NCBI GenBank assembly: GCA_012295275.1
Contig: CM022667.1
Span: 11,492,538 to 11,556,537, forward strand
DNA: 64,000 nt
Source: Chrysomallon squamiferum
Lineage: Eukaryota; Mollusca; Gastropoda; Neomphalida; Peltospiridae
Reading direction: 5' to 3'
The notes below the pieces were generated by a model. It was not told the DNA's origin. It saw nothing but the letters and a program-made list of their open reading frames with translations, and made no database searches. Below are positions 1-15,000 of this stretch, piece after piece. Within the stretch, counting starts at the first letter, position 1, and each line of letters begins with the position of its first letter. Both the position numbers and the translations under genes were made by a program.

Positions 1-125
1 TTAATCTTTAGATAAACTGACTGACTCTTCTGGAGTTACGTCATTAAATACGTGATGACGTACAGTCGTGTGATAACGTGTTTAGACTACAACCAACCGA
101 CAGCATATTATTTCATAATAATTAC

Positions 126-265
<140 letters not shown>

Positions 266-1231
266 CGTACAGAACAAGAAAGACGGAAAATCGCTTTAGG
301 ATTCTGCAATGTCTGTTTATCTTAATACGCACATATATCGTTGGTGAATGAAGAAAGATCATATGGCTATAAATTCCCCAAACGAGAAGGAATGCCGTCT
401 GAACAGGCGACACGGAGTGAGCGTAGATTTCTCGTGTCACAGAAATAACAAGAACATGTTTTTCCTAGGAAAGAAATATCCCTGAGGGAATAATAAAGAA
501 AAAACCCATGAACTTTTTTTTTAACGATCTGTTTGGACCACACGTATCAGTTATCAGTGGTTCCAGAGAGGTGATATCAGGACCTTCTCCAACGCCCCTT
601 CTTAAAAAAAAAAAAAAAATTAAAAAAATTTGCTGACGTTCTTTTCTGTTTCTTTTTCCATTTTTCATTTTTTATTTTAATTTTTCCCTTCCTTTATTTT
701 TCCCTTTTATATAACAAAACATCTTTTCTCTTGATTGCTGTAAATCTAACAATAACGCCACCCACTCTATAAAGCTGTGGATCCTTCTTTCCCTGCTATC
801 TCTGGTCAAAATCGAGTCCGTGTAAAGGAGTGCATAACTAGAATTCGTTACAAGACTTTCCCTTAAATATTTCTCTTATCTGTCGAATTCTTCGCATTGA
901 GTGAATCGTTTATTGCAAGCAAATGACCCTGAACGACAAATGTCAAACAGACGGGGCTGACTATGTCTTTAACAGCTATATATTATTTAGTTCGTTGTCG
1001 ATGCCCTTATATGGAGAGTGGGCTTGTGGTCCCTTGGTTAGAGTGCTTGTGTGAAACCTGATAAATCCCCGTATTACCCTGTTCTGTTCTACACACAACG
1101 AATCGTTTCTCGGATGCTCTGGTATGTATTTTCTTGTCTACGGGAAGGTTGAATGTAAAACATCGCTTGGTGTTTATTATTACGTCAGTTCATGGGGTGA
1201 CAATGGTATTGTTTAGTTTGTTCTTTTTCCT

Positions 1232-1263
<32 letters not shown>

Positions 1264-1670
1264 GTTTTAATATTTTCTCTCTCGTGTTATAAGTGATAAT
1301 TAATAATAATAATAATAAAAACGTTTTTATCACTCATTGCCTGTATATCCTTTATAATATCTTTGTTAGATAAAGTAATATTTAACTGATTATTCTTTTC
1401 ACAGAACGTAAAACAGCTGACATGCTTTTTTTGTCGTTGTTATTGTTGTTTTTGTTTGTTTTGGGTTTTTTGTTTTTTTGTTTTGTTTTTTTTTTTGTGT
1501 GTGTTTTGTAGCAATAGATGAACGACATTTGTAAGAGTATAGAGTTTCTGTGAGAGAAAAAGATTATTTAGTATTCAAGTGAGAGAGAAGAATGAATGAA
1601 TGGGTCAAATATATTGTCATTGTTGCTGTTGTTGCTGCTGTTGTTTTTGTCACAAAAGTAATACTAACTA

Positions 1671-1736
1671 GTAGTAGTAGTAGTAAAAAAATCATCATCA
1701 TCATTATTATTATTATTATCATTATTATTATTATTA

Positions 1737-1770
<34 letters not shown>

Positions 1771-1796
1771 CATTATTATTATTATTATTATTATTC
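1671..1796. repeat. Trinucleotide array (AGT, TCA, TTA)
   Basis: Short AGT repeats pass into a TCA/TTA trinucleotide array of about 110 bp with scattered TCA interruptions. The poly-Ile reading frame through it is a repeat artefact. Confidence 0.95.
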
Positions 1797-3367
1797 AGAA
1801 TATCTTGACATGTTCTTGCAACGGTCTCATTTTTTTTTTTTTTTTCTGTTCGTTCATAAAATTACACAATCAGCTTCTGTGATACAAGTGCAATGTATTC
1901 AAGCAATCTGGGTTCGCGTTCTAATCATGACCATCTCTGTTTGCGAATGTGGAACGTCAGAAGCTGCTGATAAAACAACTTAGCGGTTTTTATCACATAA
2001 AGTATGCGTTGTATGCACACAATCACACACTGTGTGTATGCGGGGTCAGTTTTATTTTTATTCCAGAAAAAAAAAAAAAAAAAAATTTCAATAATAAAAA
2101 AAATACAAAACACTATTTATCATTTCACGTTCATGAACGTTCTCAATGTTTAAACGGTTTCGGACAAACTGGTATTGTTTTTGAAACCGATAAAAATCGT
2201 TGGTGGAATGTTTAATCTCTCTCTCTCTCCCTCGCTTACACCAGAGTCGAGCTGCCTGGTCTCAGCATTACAGTGGTCGTGTGTTTTGGCTCTCAAGACT
2301 GTTACACACGGTTTACGAAACGATCGGAACCGATACACGGTTTTATCACAGCGAACGGGAGCCGCACTGGTGTAGTTACCATGGTTCACGATTATTTTTT
2401 TTTTGTTGTTGTTGCTCACTGTGTGACTGTTTTAAGAACGTCGAAGACTACGGCGTGAGAAAGCTCTTGCGACTACTTATCCGAGTTGGGTTTTTAGAAA
2501 TAATGACATCCGCAGGAGTACAGTTACAAATTCCTTTCACATACTAAGGAAAATAATATTATGGTCAATATCTTCAGAACTACTTGAATGAATCAAAGAA
2601 TTTCAAGTGATTATGGGAATAAGACTTGAAGGGGAGGTTTAACGGGAGCGGTGTGCTTTGGGTGATGCAATGGTTATACAAGCAGGGTTTCTATGCTGCT
2701 GGTGAAGAGTGCATCCCTAATTTCTCTGACCCTGGGAGTGTTTACAAATAAATTGTGAAGGGTTTTGAAGACTGGATTAGTTAACCCCTGACACTGGTTT
2801 TTTAGTGTAAACACTGCGTGATTCACTTGAGCGGTGACTGCAGACTTCGCTTCAGATTAAAGTCACACGGCTCAGTGTGCAGATGATTTGTTGTTTGAGA
2901 AAGTTTTTATTTCAGTTCGTCTGTTGGCGTTTAGGAATATAACATTTTTTTTTATTGGTAAATATAAAACAAATCACTTTTTTTTTTTTTTTTTTAAGGA
3001 GTTAATTTTCCATCAGTAATTTTGTTGTGTTATAGGATTTATATTTTATTTTATTTTGTTAATATTTTTTAATATATTTTTTTTTTTTCTGTATGTCCTT
3101 TTCATTTTTCTATCTTTCTTCTTTCAATCTGTTACTGTCTAGGATGGGTTTTTTTATATTTTTTTAAAATTATTTTTTGTTGTTGTTGTTGTTGTTGTAG
3201 TTGTTTTTTGTTTTGTTATTCTCTCTGAATGTTTCATTGTTTCTCTCTCTCGCTCTCTCTTTCACTCTGTGTGTGTGTGTGTCTCTCACGCACACAAACA
3301 CACACGTTGTTACAATTTAAATTTATTTTTATTATAACTTATTTTTCTTATATTTTATTTTAATTTC

Positions 3368-3369
3368 AG
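3368..3369 (+). promoter_or_regulatory. Splice acceptor in the 5' UTR of GPCR 1
   Basis: A T-rich tract ending in TTTAATTTCAG lies 20 bases before the start codon at 3390. This is a good 3' splice site and suggests an untranslated leader exon upstream with a single coding exon, an arrangement common for invertebrate peptide receptors. The upstream donor was not located. Confidence 0.6.
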
Positions 3370-3389
3370 AATAAAGTGAACATTTCAAC

Positions 3390-4563
3390 ATGAACGAATC
3401 GGTACACGTGGAAGACGTCGATCTCGACATGGTGTACAACAACTCACAACAGATCCTGCGGGAGATGAACGACGCCAAGGCGTTCCTGTACCTCCCCGTC
3501 ATCGTCTTTCTGGCGACACTCATCGTGGTGGGGACGTTCGGCAACCTGCTCGTCTGCGGCGTGTACTGGAACAAGCAGTACAAAGCGTCGTCCCACTATT
3601 TCATCTTGTCCTTGGCCATTCTCGATCTCTTCAGCTGCCTCATCGGGATCCCCACGGAAATCGCCGATCTTCGTTTCCCGTACATGTTCTACGCTCCGGC
3701 AGCCTGCAAGCTTCTGCGGTTCGTTCATTCCTCCACCATCATTGCGTCATCGACAATTCTCATAGAGGTTGCGTTCGACCGGTACTACAGAATATGCAAG
3801 CTCGGACGTCAGTACAGCGTGAAGAAAGCTAAACTCCTGTGCGTCTTGGCCATCATTCTGGGAATTCTGACGTCGTGGCCGTCCTGTTTGCTGTTCGGAC
3901 GAAAGACGGTGGTGGTGGCACCGGGCGTCATTGGAATCGACTGTTCTACGAAGGATTCAATGAGAGGAACCATCTACCCAATGCTCTACTACGCTTTCCT
4001 TTTCGGTCTCTTCTTCATGACGCTGGCCTTCTTCCTCATCCTCTACAGCCAGAATTGGATTCGAGATCCTGAAGCGAAAGCGAAAAACAATCGGCTCAAA
4101 GATAAACAGCAACGGCCCGTCGAAGACTAACGCCAGCAGCCAGGTCTCCGATCCAACGTCCACGGAAATGTCGTCAGAGGTGGAAGAAAACAGCAGCAAC
4201 GGAACGACGAAGAAGAACTCTTTGGCAGCCATGCAGAAGTCTTTGGTGAGACAGAGCCGAGGACAGACTCTGAGGGTTGGGAAGACCACTACGGTTCTGT
4301 TCGCTGTCACTCTGGCCTACATTCTCTGCTTCCTGCCCTTTCTCATCGTGATGGTGCTGAGAAGCGTCATCAAGGACTTCGAGCAGAATCTCGACCCCGT
4401 CGGAGAACTGATTTACAAGTTCTGCGTCAAGTCCTTTTTCATCAACAACGCCATCAACCCGCTCATCTACAGCTTCCTCAACGCCACTTTCAGACGTGAT
4501 GTGAAACATTTGTTCAGACGAGCGTGGTGTATATGCTGTTGCTGTTGTCGATCAGAGGAATAG
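3390..4563 (+). CDS. Class A rhodopsin-like GPCR, orphan, with a one-base frame break
   Basis: Seven-helix receptor expected in the plasma membrane. The first frame (3390 to about 4049) gives an N-terminus with NES and NNS glycosylation sites, TM1 with GN (GNLLVC), TM2 with LAILD, TM3 ending in DRYYR, TM4 and TM5. The second frame (4051-4563) gives a Ser/Asn-rich third intracellular loop, TM6 with CFLPF in place of the usual CWxP, TM7 with NPLIY, a basic helix 8 and a run of cysteines near the end that could be palmitoylated. The frames join if one base at 4049-4050 is ignored: the continuation RIGFEILKR is the normal end of TM5, whereas the uncorrected frame runs into QNWIRDP and stops at 4130. 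Ignoring the base gives about 390 residues. The ligand is unknown; the sequence looks like peptide or amine receptors of the orexin/CCK-like group, but that is only an impression. It could be an assembly indel or a recent pseudogene. Confidence 0.88.
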
Positions 4564-5961
4564 ATTTTGTTTTCCCTAAGACGAATTATGTACATATGCA
4601 TTCATATTCATCCATTACTGAAATCTATGTTGTCCTTTGTGAAACATGTACGTTTATGTATGCACATTTTATGGTATGAAAATTCTCGTGGGCAGTCTCC
4701 GATTCAGACGTTAAGTGAACTGTCTCTTCAGACGATTATCCTCTACAGTGATTAGAAGCAAACGATGTGATTAGAAACCATGGCATTAAGGAACAGATGT
4801 GTGTGGAGATTCATGAGAAATCAGATACTGCATTAGGCTAATGTTTAAAATTAAACACTGATTTCAGAGGACCTTCAGTTTTACGACAGGGATAATTACG
4901 AAATGAAAAACCTTTCCAGGACATGAAGTATGCTACGTTTTCTGGCCGAATGAAACGATGTGAACAATGTCGCGTTAATGTTAACAGAGCAAGAGGAACA
5001 AATTGCCACGAAACAAAACGACTGACTCATTATCTCATGAAACTTTTGTGCACCACAGAGCAATTAACAATGCATAAAATACCTGTTTATAGATTTGCGT
5101 GAAAAGTATGTTAACAACTAGAAATATTCGCTATTTGCAATAACCATGCAGCATTCTATCAACAAAAAAAAGCCAGTCGTGGTGTGAACTATAAAGATCT
5201 GAAAAACGAAGAGCAGATAAAGATTATTTATGTGTCGTTAAACATTCATTTATCTAAATTACTTCTGTTATAAATCATATGGTGTGTCATTTAATCTTGG
5301 CATATTTTCTTGGGAAAGAAACAATAAACTAGAATGACGTGAATTTCGAAGACTGAAATATTCTGGAACAGTTTCTCAATACTCAGAATATTAAATTTCT
5401 GTCAACTTTTAAATGGTCATTTGTTATGATGACGTATATTAATTATTATGTAACATACGGTATATTATTCATAGCATAAATCATGTAATACTGATATGCA
5501 ATAACAATATTAGTAAAATATTAATCTGTATGAAAACGCGGATAATAATTATATAAACGGTATTCTACGATGCTCTGGTTTTCACCAGCATATTAAATAT
5601 AATATTTTGTTCGTTAATTCAACACCTAACAGGTAAAAAGTCGTTATAAATATTATTATTTTCAGTTTAAATTATATTTGCTGAATAAAGAATGTTAGTT
5701 TTGTAACATGAGCGCGAGATTTTTAAATATTCTGCGTGTGTTTTAATGAATGTGTTTTATTTATTATATATGTACATAATCTGAAGTTGTATGTATTTTG
5801 CATGTCTGTGTATGTTTATGATAACATTATATCGCTAAAGTTTATTTACAACCGTAGACCTCTGTCATCAGTTTCTTTTGTTTTGGTTTTTAATAATCGG
5901 CAGCATACTAAACAGTTAAATAATACCATGACAATTTTATTTTTTATTTTATTATTGTTTA

Positions 5962-5997
<36 letters not shown>

Positions 5998-6703
5998 TTA
6001 TTTATTATTTTTATTATTATTTTATAATTTATTTTACGATTTTATGTAAGCTATTAACAATACGAAGTATTTTACTGGGTAGTAAATTCGACAGTAGTTC
6101 ACACTGTCAATTCAAGGGTATACAAAAAGTACTGTGACATTAATTAGTCGAAGACGGCACAGAAAAAAAAAATTAGTGTCTCATTTGTTCCCTTTTTTAA
6201 TTATTATTTTGTTTATTTATTTTAATTACTTTGTTTGATTTAAAACTGATATATCTTGTTCAGATTTTAAAATACATTAATTAGAGAATCATTATATTCT
6301 GACAGGATCTTCATTGTCGTCATTGTTGAGTGTTCGGGTTTTTTATTATCATTGTTATTTTGTCAAGAAATAATCTCAACAATATTTTGTATGTACATGT
6401 ATTGTGAATTATAATGTAAACAAAAGTATGAAAATTAAATAAAGTATGACATGACAATAATCTGTCAGTGTTTGTATAAATCACTATACAAGTTGTGAAA
6501 TAAATATCTCTATATATTACTATTTCCTCTTTTTTCTTTTTTATTGTTTAAACTATACTTATAAACTATCAAAATCAAGTTCATTATTATTATTATTATT
6601 TTGTTTAATAATAATAACTGTTTTCTAAATCTCACAATTTTCATCAAAACACAAACCATTTTAATTATTTTTATTACTATAATTATTTTTATTATGATTA
6701 TTA

Positions 6704-6764
<61 letters not shown>

Positions 6765-6934
6765 GAGGAATGACAATATTCATTCACCGTACATGATTTC
6801 TGTGTCTGAGTCAATATTAATTAACCAAAATTCAAAAACATTTTCCCCTCATTTATTTATATATTCAGAAATATAAATCTTAAAATAAAGTTATTAAGTC
6901 AACATATTTGGACATTTTAATAATATTGAGTTTT

Positions 6935-6968
<34 letters not shown>

Positions 6969-7179
6969 TATACACACATATAAATTTCAAGATAAAATAA
7001 ATGTCACTATGGAAAGAATTTTGACATCAATCTGGCAGGAATTAAAAAAAATCAAACTTTAGCAAATGATAAAAACAAACAAAACAAAAAATCTCCAAGT
7101 TATGCATACCTATCAGCAAAAGTCTGCTAACACTAGAGTGAAAAAGTTTTTTTAATTTGTTTTTTTTATAATATTTAAT
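4564..7179. other. Intergenic, 3' of GPCR 1 and 3' of FANCA
   Basis: The two genes converge here. AATAAA signals at 5323-5328 and 5684-5689 on the plus strand could end the receptor transcript. On the minus strand TTTATT motifs at about 6857-6866 and 6930 could serve FANCA. Otherwise the stretch is AT-rich with ATT arrays at about 5963-5999 and 6701-6763 and a T tract at 6936-6965. No gene was seen. Confidence 0.6.
6701..6763. repeat. (TTA)n microsatellite
   Basis: Uninterrupted TTA trinucleotides of about 60 bp. The poly-Leu and poly-Asn frames on either strand are artefacts. Confidence 0.95.
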
Positions 7180-7547
7180 TCAGAGACCAGAAGCAATTCT
7201 AGTTCCCACTGTTAACTTGACATCATATCCACATGATAGCAACAGATTCTGTAAAAATGAATAAAAATAATAAATAAATAAATACCTAATTAAAAATATG
7301 AATACTTATGTAAATAAGTAAATAAATAGTGATAATAATAATAATAACAGTACTTGTAGTAGCAATTGTAGATACTTTTGTCTCATTTTTAAATTCATGA
7401 ATTGTAACATTTAATTTATTAAATTATTCACAGTTTTGTATGCTCACCTTATCCAGAGCATGCAGAGAGGAAAGAGGAACCAGATTTAACACTTCTTTGA
7501 TACATTCCACATGTGCCATTAAGTCTGGTAACAGGATTGGCTTAAAA

Positions 7548-7586
<39 letters not shown>

Positions 7587-9251
7587 ATATACATACTGAC
7601 ACACAGACAAAAAACAGTTAACTAATTAAACAAAATATGTAAAAAAATTGTACAAAACAATAAATAACAAATAAATATAAATAAAATAAATAAATAAATA
7701 AATAAATAAATTAAAACATATAAATATGTAAATAAGTAAACAAAGAAATAAATGAAAGAATAAATATATTCAGTGTAAACAAACAAATTTAAACTAGAAA
7801 ACATTTATCTTGTCAATACATTATATCAAAAATAGATTCAAATATAACAGTGGCATTTTAGAATTACACAGTGTCTATAACAGAAAATATACAATTTATA
7901 TCTTATAAACAAGAAATATTAAACTTTTACTTGGAGGTCATTAAACCATGTTTTTTTTCCTATTCACTACATCAGCCTAACACTGATATTCTTAAACACA
8001 GGTGTGTATATATTACCTGTGAAGTTTTAATGGGTTGAGCTGCAGGTGTTTCAAATTTGGTACAGAGTTTGTTAAAGAGTTTTAGAATGCACTCTAAGTT
8101 TATCACATCACTGAGAATATTAGTTTGATTCTGTGCATCCAAGTGGGTTAATAGGCTGTAAAAGATATAAGAGAGAAAATGCATAAATAAAACAAATAAT
8201 TTTTGGAACTAAGTATATACTTATATAACTGAGCAAATAAGTAAACAAGTATATAAATACATTAATAAATAAAAAAATAAAAAAATAAATAAATAAGAAA
8301 TTAAATAAAGAAAGAAAAAGGGAAAATGTCAGTAAATTAAAAATAAACAATTAAATATATGTTGAATAAATAGTTATAAAATTAAATAAAATAAAAATAA
8401 AAATAATGTAATTAAATGAAATTAAAATAAAGTAAAAATAAAGTAAAAAATGGTGAATAAAAATAAACAAAAAATATTGAAAAAAATAAAAATAATAATA
8501 ATAATATACAGAGAAATAAATAAAACCAAACAAAAGAAAACAAAATAAATAATATACAGTGAAATAAATAAAGACTACAAAAACAGAAAATCATCTAATA
8601 AAATACCTGAGAAATGTATGACATCTACAAGCATCTGTTATCAACAAACTGCCAATCATATCTTTCTGTCTTTTCTCTTGCAGAAGTAAAGCCAAAATAC
8701 TGTGATGAGAACACAATGACTTCAGAAATATTCTTCTTAATGCAACGACATCACTGTTCTTCTGAAATTTGAATGGAAACAAGAAGAGGAAAAAAGAAAA
8801 AAATGAAATTGGATAAGAAAATATCAATAAATGAGAAACAGTAGTTGATGAAATGATAGTGGTAGTAGTTGCAGCTGTGATGGTAATAATGGTAGTGGTA
8901 ACAGTAGTGACTGTGGTAGATGTGTATTAGAAACAGCAATATGAGTAGTAATTATAATAGTAGAAGTAGTATTAGTAGTAACTGTAGTAGTGGTAGCTGC
9001 AGCAGTAGTGTCAACAGCAACAATGGTAATAGTAATAATGGAAATGATACAAATAGCAATAATAATATTTTTAAAAAATGTTCTTGTTGTTTTAATTATA
9101 ATTATTATTCATAATTACTAATACAGATATATATTTACAACTCACCTCCAACAAAGAGACAAATCTACTCAAATAGGAGAGAAGTATGTCACAGAATGAT
9201 ACCATGACCTAAACAAAACAAAATATAATAAATAAATAAATAATAGTAATA

Positions 9252-9324
<73 letters not shown>

Positions 9325-11979
9325 TAATAATAATAACAGTAATGAGGATGATGAGGATGATGATCATGATGATGATCATGACATTGATGGTGATAATAAT
9401 AATAACAACAACAACAAAACAAAAAACAAATTACAATTAAAAATAGAAATAAAAAGCCATAAATAAAATAAAATAATTTCATTAATAATTCTTAACCAAC
9501 AGGTCAACAATCTATAAAATCTGTTACTATAGAACTAAAAAATAGTGGGAATCAACCTTCTACTTTAAACATTGATAAAAAAAAAACCCAATTAAACCAA
9601 TTCCTAATTATTTTAAACATCCATACTACTGACAATAATACTTACATCAAGATGGTGTTTTTGTGCTGTAGATATTAAACTCTCTAGGACACTGACATGT
9701 TTTTTAGTCACAGCCGCAGCAAACAGTTCTGCAGCAAATAACCAAGATGGCTGACCAGATGGAACAGGATTTAAACTTTTTGCTTCCAAACATCTGTAAT
9801 TTAAAAAAAATTAATTTCTTAAACTAAAATAAGTGAGTTAGAAAACACTGATTCTAAATCATTAATAAGCAAATTGAAGCAAAACAATGGAAACAAATAA
9901 AATTAAAATAATCATTATATGGACAGATAGAGAAATGGAGTCAGATACTCAGACATACTGAGTGACAGATGGGGAGTCAGACTGTAAGATTTGAAAATGA
10001 TCTTCATAAACAAAAACAGGCAATCCATTAAATATACTGGATAAATTAACATGAGCAACAGACCTTTCAAACATTCATGGGTTTTTGTGTAACAGCAATT
10101 ATTTTAATTCCATCACAGACTGCTGACTTTTACATAAAACCAGCAAGGAATTTTTTACATGCACTTTTTCCAAACATGAAAAACTAATATCAAAACTCTA
10201 ATACAAAATAAATAAAAACTAAAAATAAAACCATCATCTGAAACCAGAAACTCAGGTTTTTTTTTCTTTTGGGAGTCAGGATGTATTCTTAATGATCAAC
10301 ATGAACCTCAAACAATGCTTTAGATATATCATTTAGATGAACTGTTGATCTAATATTTATTCAGTTTCATTGATTTAAAAATAAAATGTAAATATTTACA
10401 TATACATTAAAAAAACACACAAAAAGCCCCCATTTTAAAAAAAACAAAAAATTTATTAATGTGGGTCCAAACGATTTTTAATTTTTTTTTCTCTTGTTTA
10501 TGAAGGAAATGTGCAATTTCCTGTTCTCGGTTTGTCTGTGGTAAAGATTTCTTTGAACTGAAACTTGAGGATATTTCTACTTGGATTAATATGTGTTATC
10601 ACAAAGATGAAGTAGTAATAGACTGGCAATCTGAGGGTTATTGAAGAGTCATTATTTTCAAACTGTATTTGCTGTTGGCGGGAATTTTTGTTTCTGTTTT
10701 GTTATTATTATTCTTAAAAATGTGTTATGATAGCCAATTCTGTTTAGTGCTAAGTAATTATTATGTGTTGTTGTTATTATTAATCTTCTTACCATTCTCC
10801 TCTCTCTCGTGGCTATGATGATTATTACTGTTATTATTATCATTGTTGCGGTTCTTGTTATTATTTATTTATTTATAAATTTATTTATTTGTTTATTTAT
10901 TTATTTTATTGCTAGAGCCTGATGCATTTGCATAATAATTTTAAAAAAAGTTTATAGAAAGATAAAATATTTACTGATTTGCATGTATTTATCTAGTTTT
11001 GTTTTAATTTTTTCTTAGTGATATGTACATTCACACTAACATAACAAAACATAAAGAAAAAGACAGTCAATGAGAATGAGAGAGAAAGAGAGACAGACAA
11101 ATAAACTCTATATATACATCTTCAGATACTTTCATAGACATATCGATGCAATCTAGATAATTTTAGTTTATAAATGAAGACATTTACTTGTATAAGTATT
11201 TAGTTACCTTTGAAATGTGAGTTTTACTTCATACAGATGAGAAAACAGTTTATTTTCTTCTTCATTCCACGAAGACAGCAGAGACTTGACTGTATCCCAG
11301 TGAATCTAAAATCAACAAAATAAATATTTATAACACATACACACACACACACACACACACATTACAGGAAATTCCAGAAAATATGAGTAATATCTGATTC
11401 CCTTAGGAGACTGATAGTGCAGTGGCTGGAAGCAGATCATCCTCTGATTAGAATAGAAGGAGAATTTCAGGAGGGAGACTAGATCATGATGATCACAACC
11501 CAACAGTGCCGCAAATAGGGAACATTTATGACTTAATTCCATTGTGAAGACTAGAGCACAAATTTGTGTCCAACAGTCCATTCAGCTGTATTATCATTTC
11601 CTAACCAACAAACAAGCACGTCTTTAAATATCACAGTTTGTACTTTCTACACTTTGCTCTGTGGATGCCTAGGTTTCTCTTATCATCAGTTCTAGCCAGA
11701 TTATTTTCATTTCAGAAACACAAACACACATGCCCATAATCATTATTCAAACATAACTACTAATGTTATCATATCTAGGTAAATATATGGTCAACAAAAG
11801 AAGCTAATAATAACGCTTTCTAAAATATTTTAAATTTTAAAACCAGTAAAATGTACATTAATACTTCTTATTAAGCCTCAGAGGAACAGAATTATGAGAA
11901 GGATTAGGTGTAATGTGAATAATAATAATTTAATAACTAGCTGTAACAGAGAATGTTTGTTTTATTCCTTGAGAAAGTG

Positions 11980-12030
<51 letters not shown>

Positions 12031-15000
12031 TTAGATTTTCTATTTATTTTATTTATTTATTGTTAGTGTCATCGTCATCATCATCGTTATTATCATCATT
12101 GTCATCATCATCATGATCATTATATATGTACATACAACAGTAGGTGACCTACCAAACAAGAAATGGACAGCAATTTGTTCGTTGTGAGTGATTTTAACAC
12201 ATCACTGTAACCAGCAGATCTTGTCAATGTAACCACACTCTACAACAGATAAATAAATATACATTAATTCTATATGGTTTAGAAACTGAGTGCATTTTCT
12301 AAATTTAATCATTTATTTTTATTTTTATTTTTTTTAATCAAAATTAAATTGTATTTTATTGGGAAAATTTATTAAGAATCAAATATAACAATTCATGTTT
12401 CTGTGCAAACTGCAGAGATACTGAAATTTATTACTCTCTGCAATACAGAAATAAATATTTGTTTATATTTTTTTATTTTGTTAACAGCATGTAGTTTTAT
12501 TATAATCTTATCAGTGTTTCCGGTATCTACAATACATAAATATTAATTTTATAAATCTCTAACAAAAAAGAAGTGAGTCAAGGATACATTTTTTTTTTTT
12601 AAATTTTTTTTTAATCTCAATATTTAATTTTATTTTAAACACATATCATGTATTAGATATAAGGATTTGGAATAAATAAACAAATAAATAAATATGTCAA
12701 GGATATATATTTTTTTCTTTTTCTTTTTTTTTAAATTTAGTATTTTTTTTTTTAAAACAGATATCATGGTATCAAATACAGTAGCACCTTGATTTTTGAG
12801 TGCCCCAAATCACAAGTTTTCTGAGTTGCAAGCGAGCTTCAGATATGCCACCGCTAGTTGGCGCAACGAACAACATAACATCCAGCCAGCATCCTGCATC
12901 TCACTTGTTTACTTCACATAGTTACCTTTGCTGTGGAAGCATCTCTGTTGTGTTGTGTTTGCATTTTGTGCAGTATTGTGCCAAATTTCTCTTTTCTGAC
13001 TATGGATCGTAAGAAAGTGAGTCCAAAGGACAGTGCTGAGAAGAAGACGCGGATGATGTCCATTGAATTAAAGCATGAAGTCACAGAAAAACATGAGCAA
13101 GGTGTACATGTAGTAGACTTGGCTAGTCAGTACAAGCGTAGTACTTCTATGATATGTACTATACTGAAGCAGAAAGACTCGATAAAGGCTGTAACTCCAG
13201 CCAAAGGCGTTAAAACAATTTGTCTGATCTCCAAGATAAATACACTTTACAAAACCAATATATTTCTTTACATTCTGTTTTATTTTGTTTTTACACAATA
13301 TTTGTCATTTATAAACACATTTTTCTTATTCAACAAAAATGGGGTGGTTTTGGACGGCTGGAATGGATTAATGGTATTTCAGTTAATTTCAGTTGGGAAA
13401 ATTGAATTGATATACGAGCAAATTTAGTTATGAGCTCAGTCACAGAATGAATTAAACTCGTAAGTCAAGGTACCACTGTATAAGGATTTGGAATTGCATA
13501 ATTTTTAGTGTAAAATCAAGTTGCTGTGTATGAAAAACATTTTTGATGCTGATGTTGTTTGTTTACCTGTAGAAGATAGGATGTGACAGAAATAGGCAGT
13601 GCACAGTCTTCAACCAAACAAACCTTCAAAAAAAAAAAAAAAAAAAAAAAATACAGGTACATAAATAAATAAATAAATAAATAAATAAAAAAAATTAAAA
13701 TATCAGTATGAATAAATACAAACTAAATAAATAAAAAAATTTGAATAAAATACAAACAAGTAAATACACAACTAACTAAATTAATAAATTAATAGATAAT
13801 TTTTTTTTTAGAAATATATAATAAATAAATAAATAAATAAATAAATTGTAAAAGTTTAAACATTTCTATCTAGGATGTGACATAAGACAACTGAATGAGT
13901 GAAACAATCTTTAATTACATCACAGCACAAAGTTACATTAATTCATTGATCACCATTATATATAAATACATTAATAATTTAATAAACCTATTTTTAATTA
14001 AAATCAAACAGTTTTATGGCTATTTAACAACAGGTTTTACAATTACCAAGGTAAATAAATAAAATATTTCCATTCAAAATACAATAAAATATAATGCAGT
14101 TTAAATAAAACAACTTACAAAATGAAGTTCGATACAGGATACCACTTCTTGAATTGTCTGTTCATCTGGTAAAACATGCAACTCGTTTGACAAAAACAAA
14201 TAAGGAGGAAGAAGACGAATTATCCTAAAAAACAAAATTTAAATGAATAAATAAACTGGAAGAAAGAAAGAAAGAAAGAAATGAAGAATTATGAAAAGGA
14301 GGACAAAATGCTGGAAATAATGAAATGAAGCAAATTCAAGAAAAAAGGGACAAAGGAAAGAATTAAAGGAAGGAGAGAAAAATAAAGGAATGAATGAAGG
14401 AATATTTCTTTATTATGGGATTCTTTAGTCATTTATCTTTGATAGTAAGAAGAAATAAGTCTAATGGCATTGTATTATTAGACATCAGCCTTTTCTAACA
14501 ATAAAGTATGGCAATAAAAGATGATGCATGGAGGGTGATATTTTACTGTTTTCATTTACTACATATTATTTTGTATAGAAATGTATAATAATGACAATAA
14601 AAACAACATCAAACAAAATAACACTAATAAATAGCAATAATAATAACAACAACAATAACATTAATAATAATAACAATAATAATAATAAAAGTAAAACAAA
14701 CTTGTATATGCTGTCAAACTGTCTTATAAGCAGAAATTTATTGTTTATTTTTTTAAATTTTTTTTATTATTATTATTTTTTTTTTTTATTTTATATTTTT
14801 TAATTCTGTATACCTGTAGAAAATGCAGACTTTGGCTTGTTTCTGACACAAGCTGTTGGAGTCACCAGAACTGAGAAATGCATCTAGTTGCCATAGCAAC
14901 CATGGAACACTGAGTTTATCTTCTGTGATGTCTCTTAAATGGTGAACAAACAGCTGAAATAAATAAATAAATAAATAAAATTAATTATCTGAAAATACAA

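Noticed and set aside
1021-1090. tRNA-like D-arm sequence (GGTTAGAGTGCTTG), possible tRNA or tRNA-derived SINE
   Set aside because: No B-box (GGTTCRANTCC) or cloverleaf partner strands at the right distance and no tail; too weak to annotate.
11312-11581. 89-residue minus-strand frame between FANCA exons 31 and 32
   Set aside because: Exons 31 and 32 join in frame without it and vertebrate FANCA has no counterpart; the C-terminal part reads into a CA repeat.
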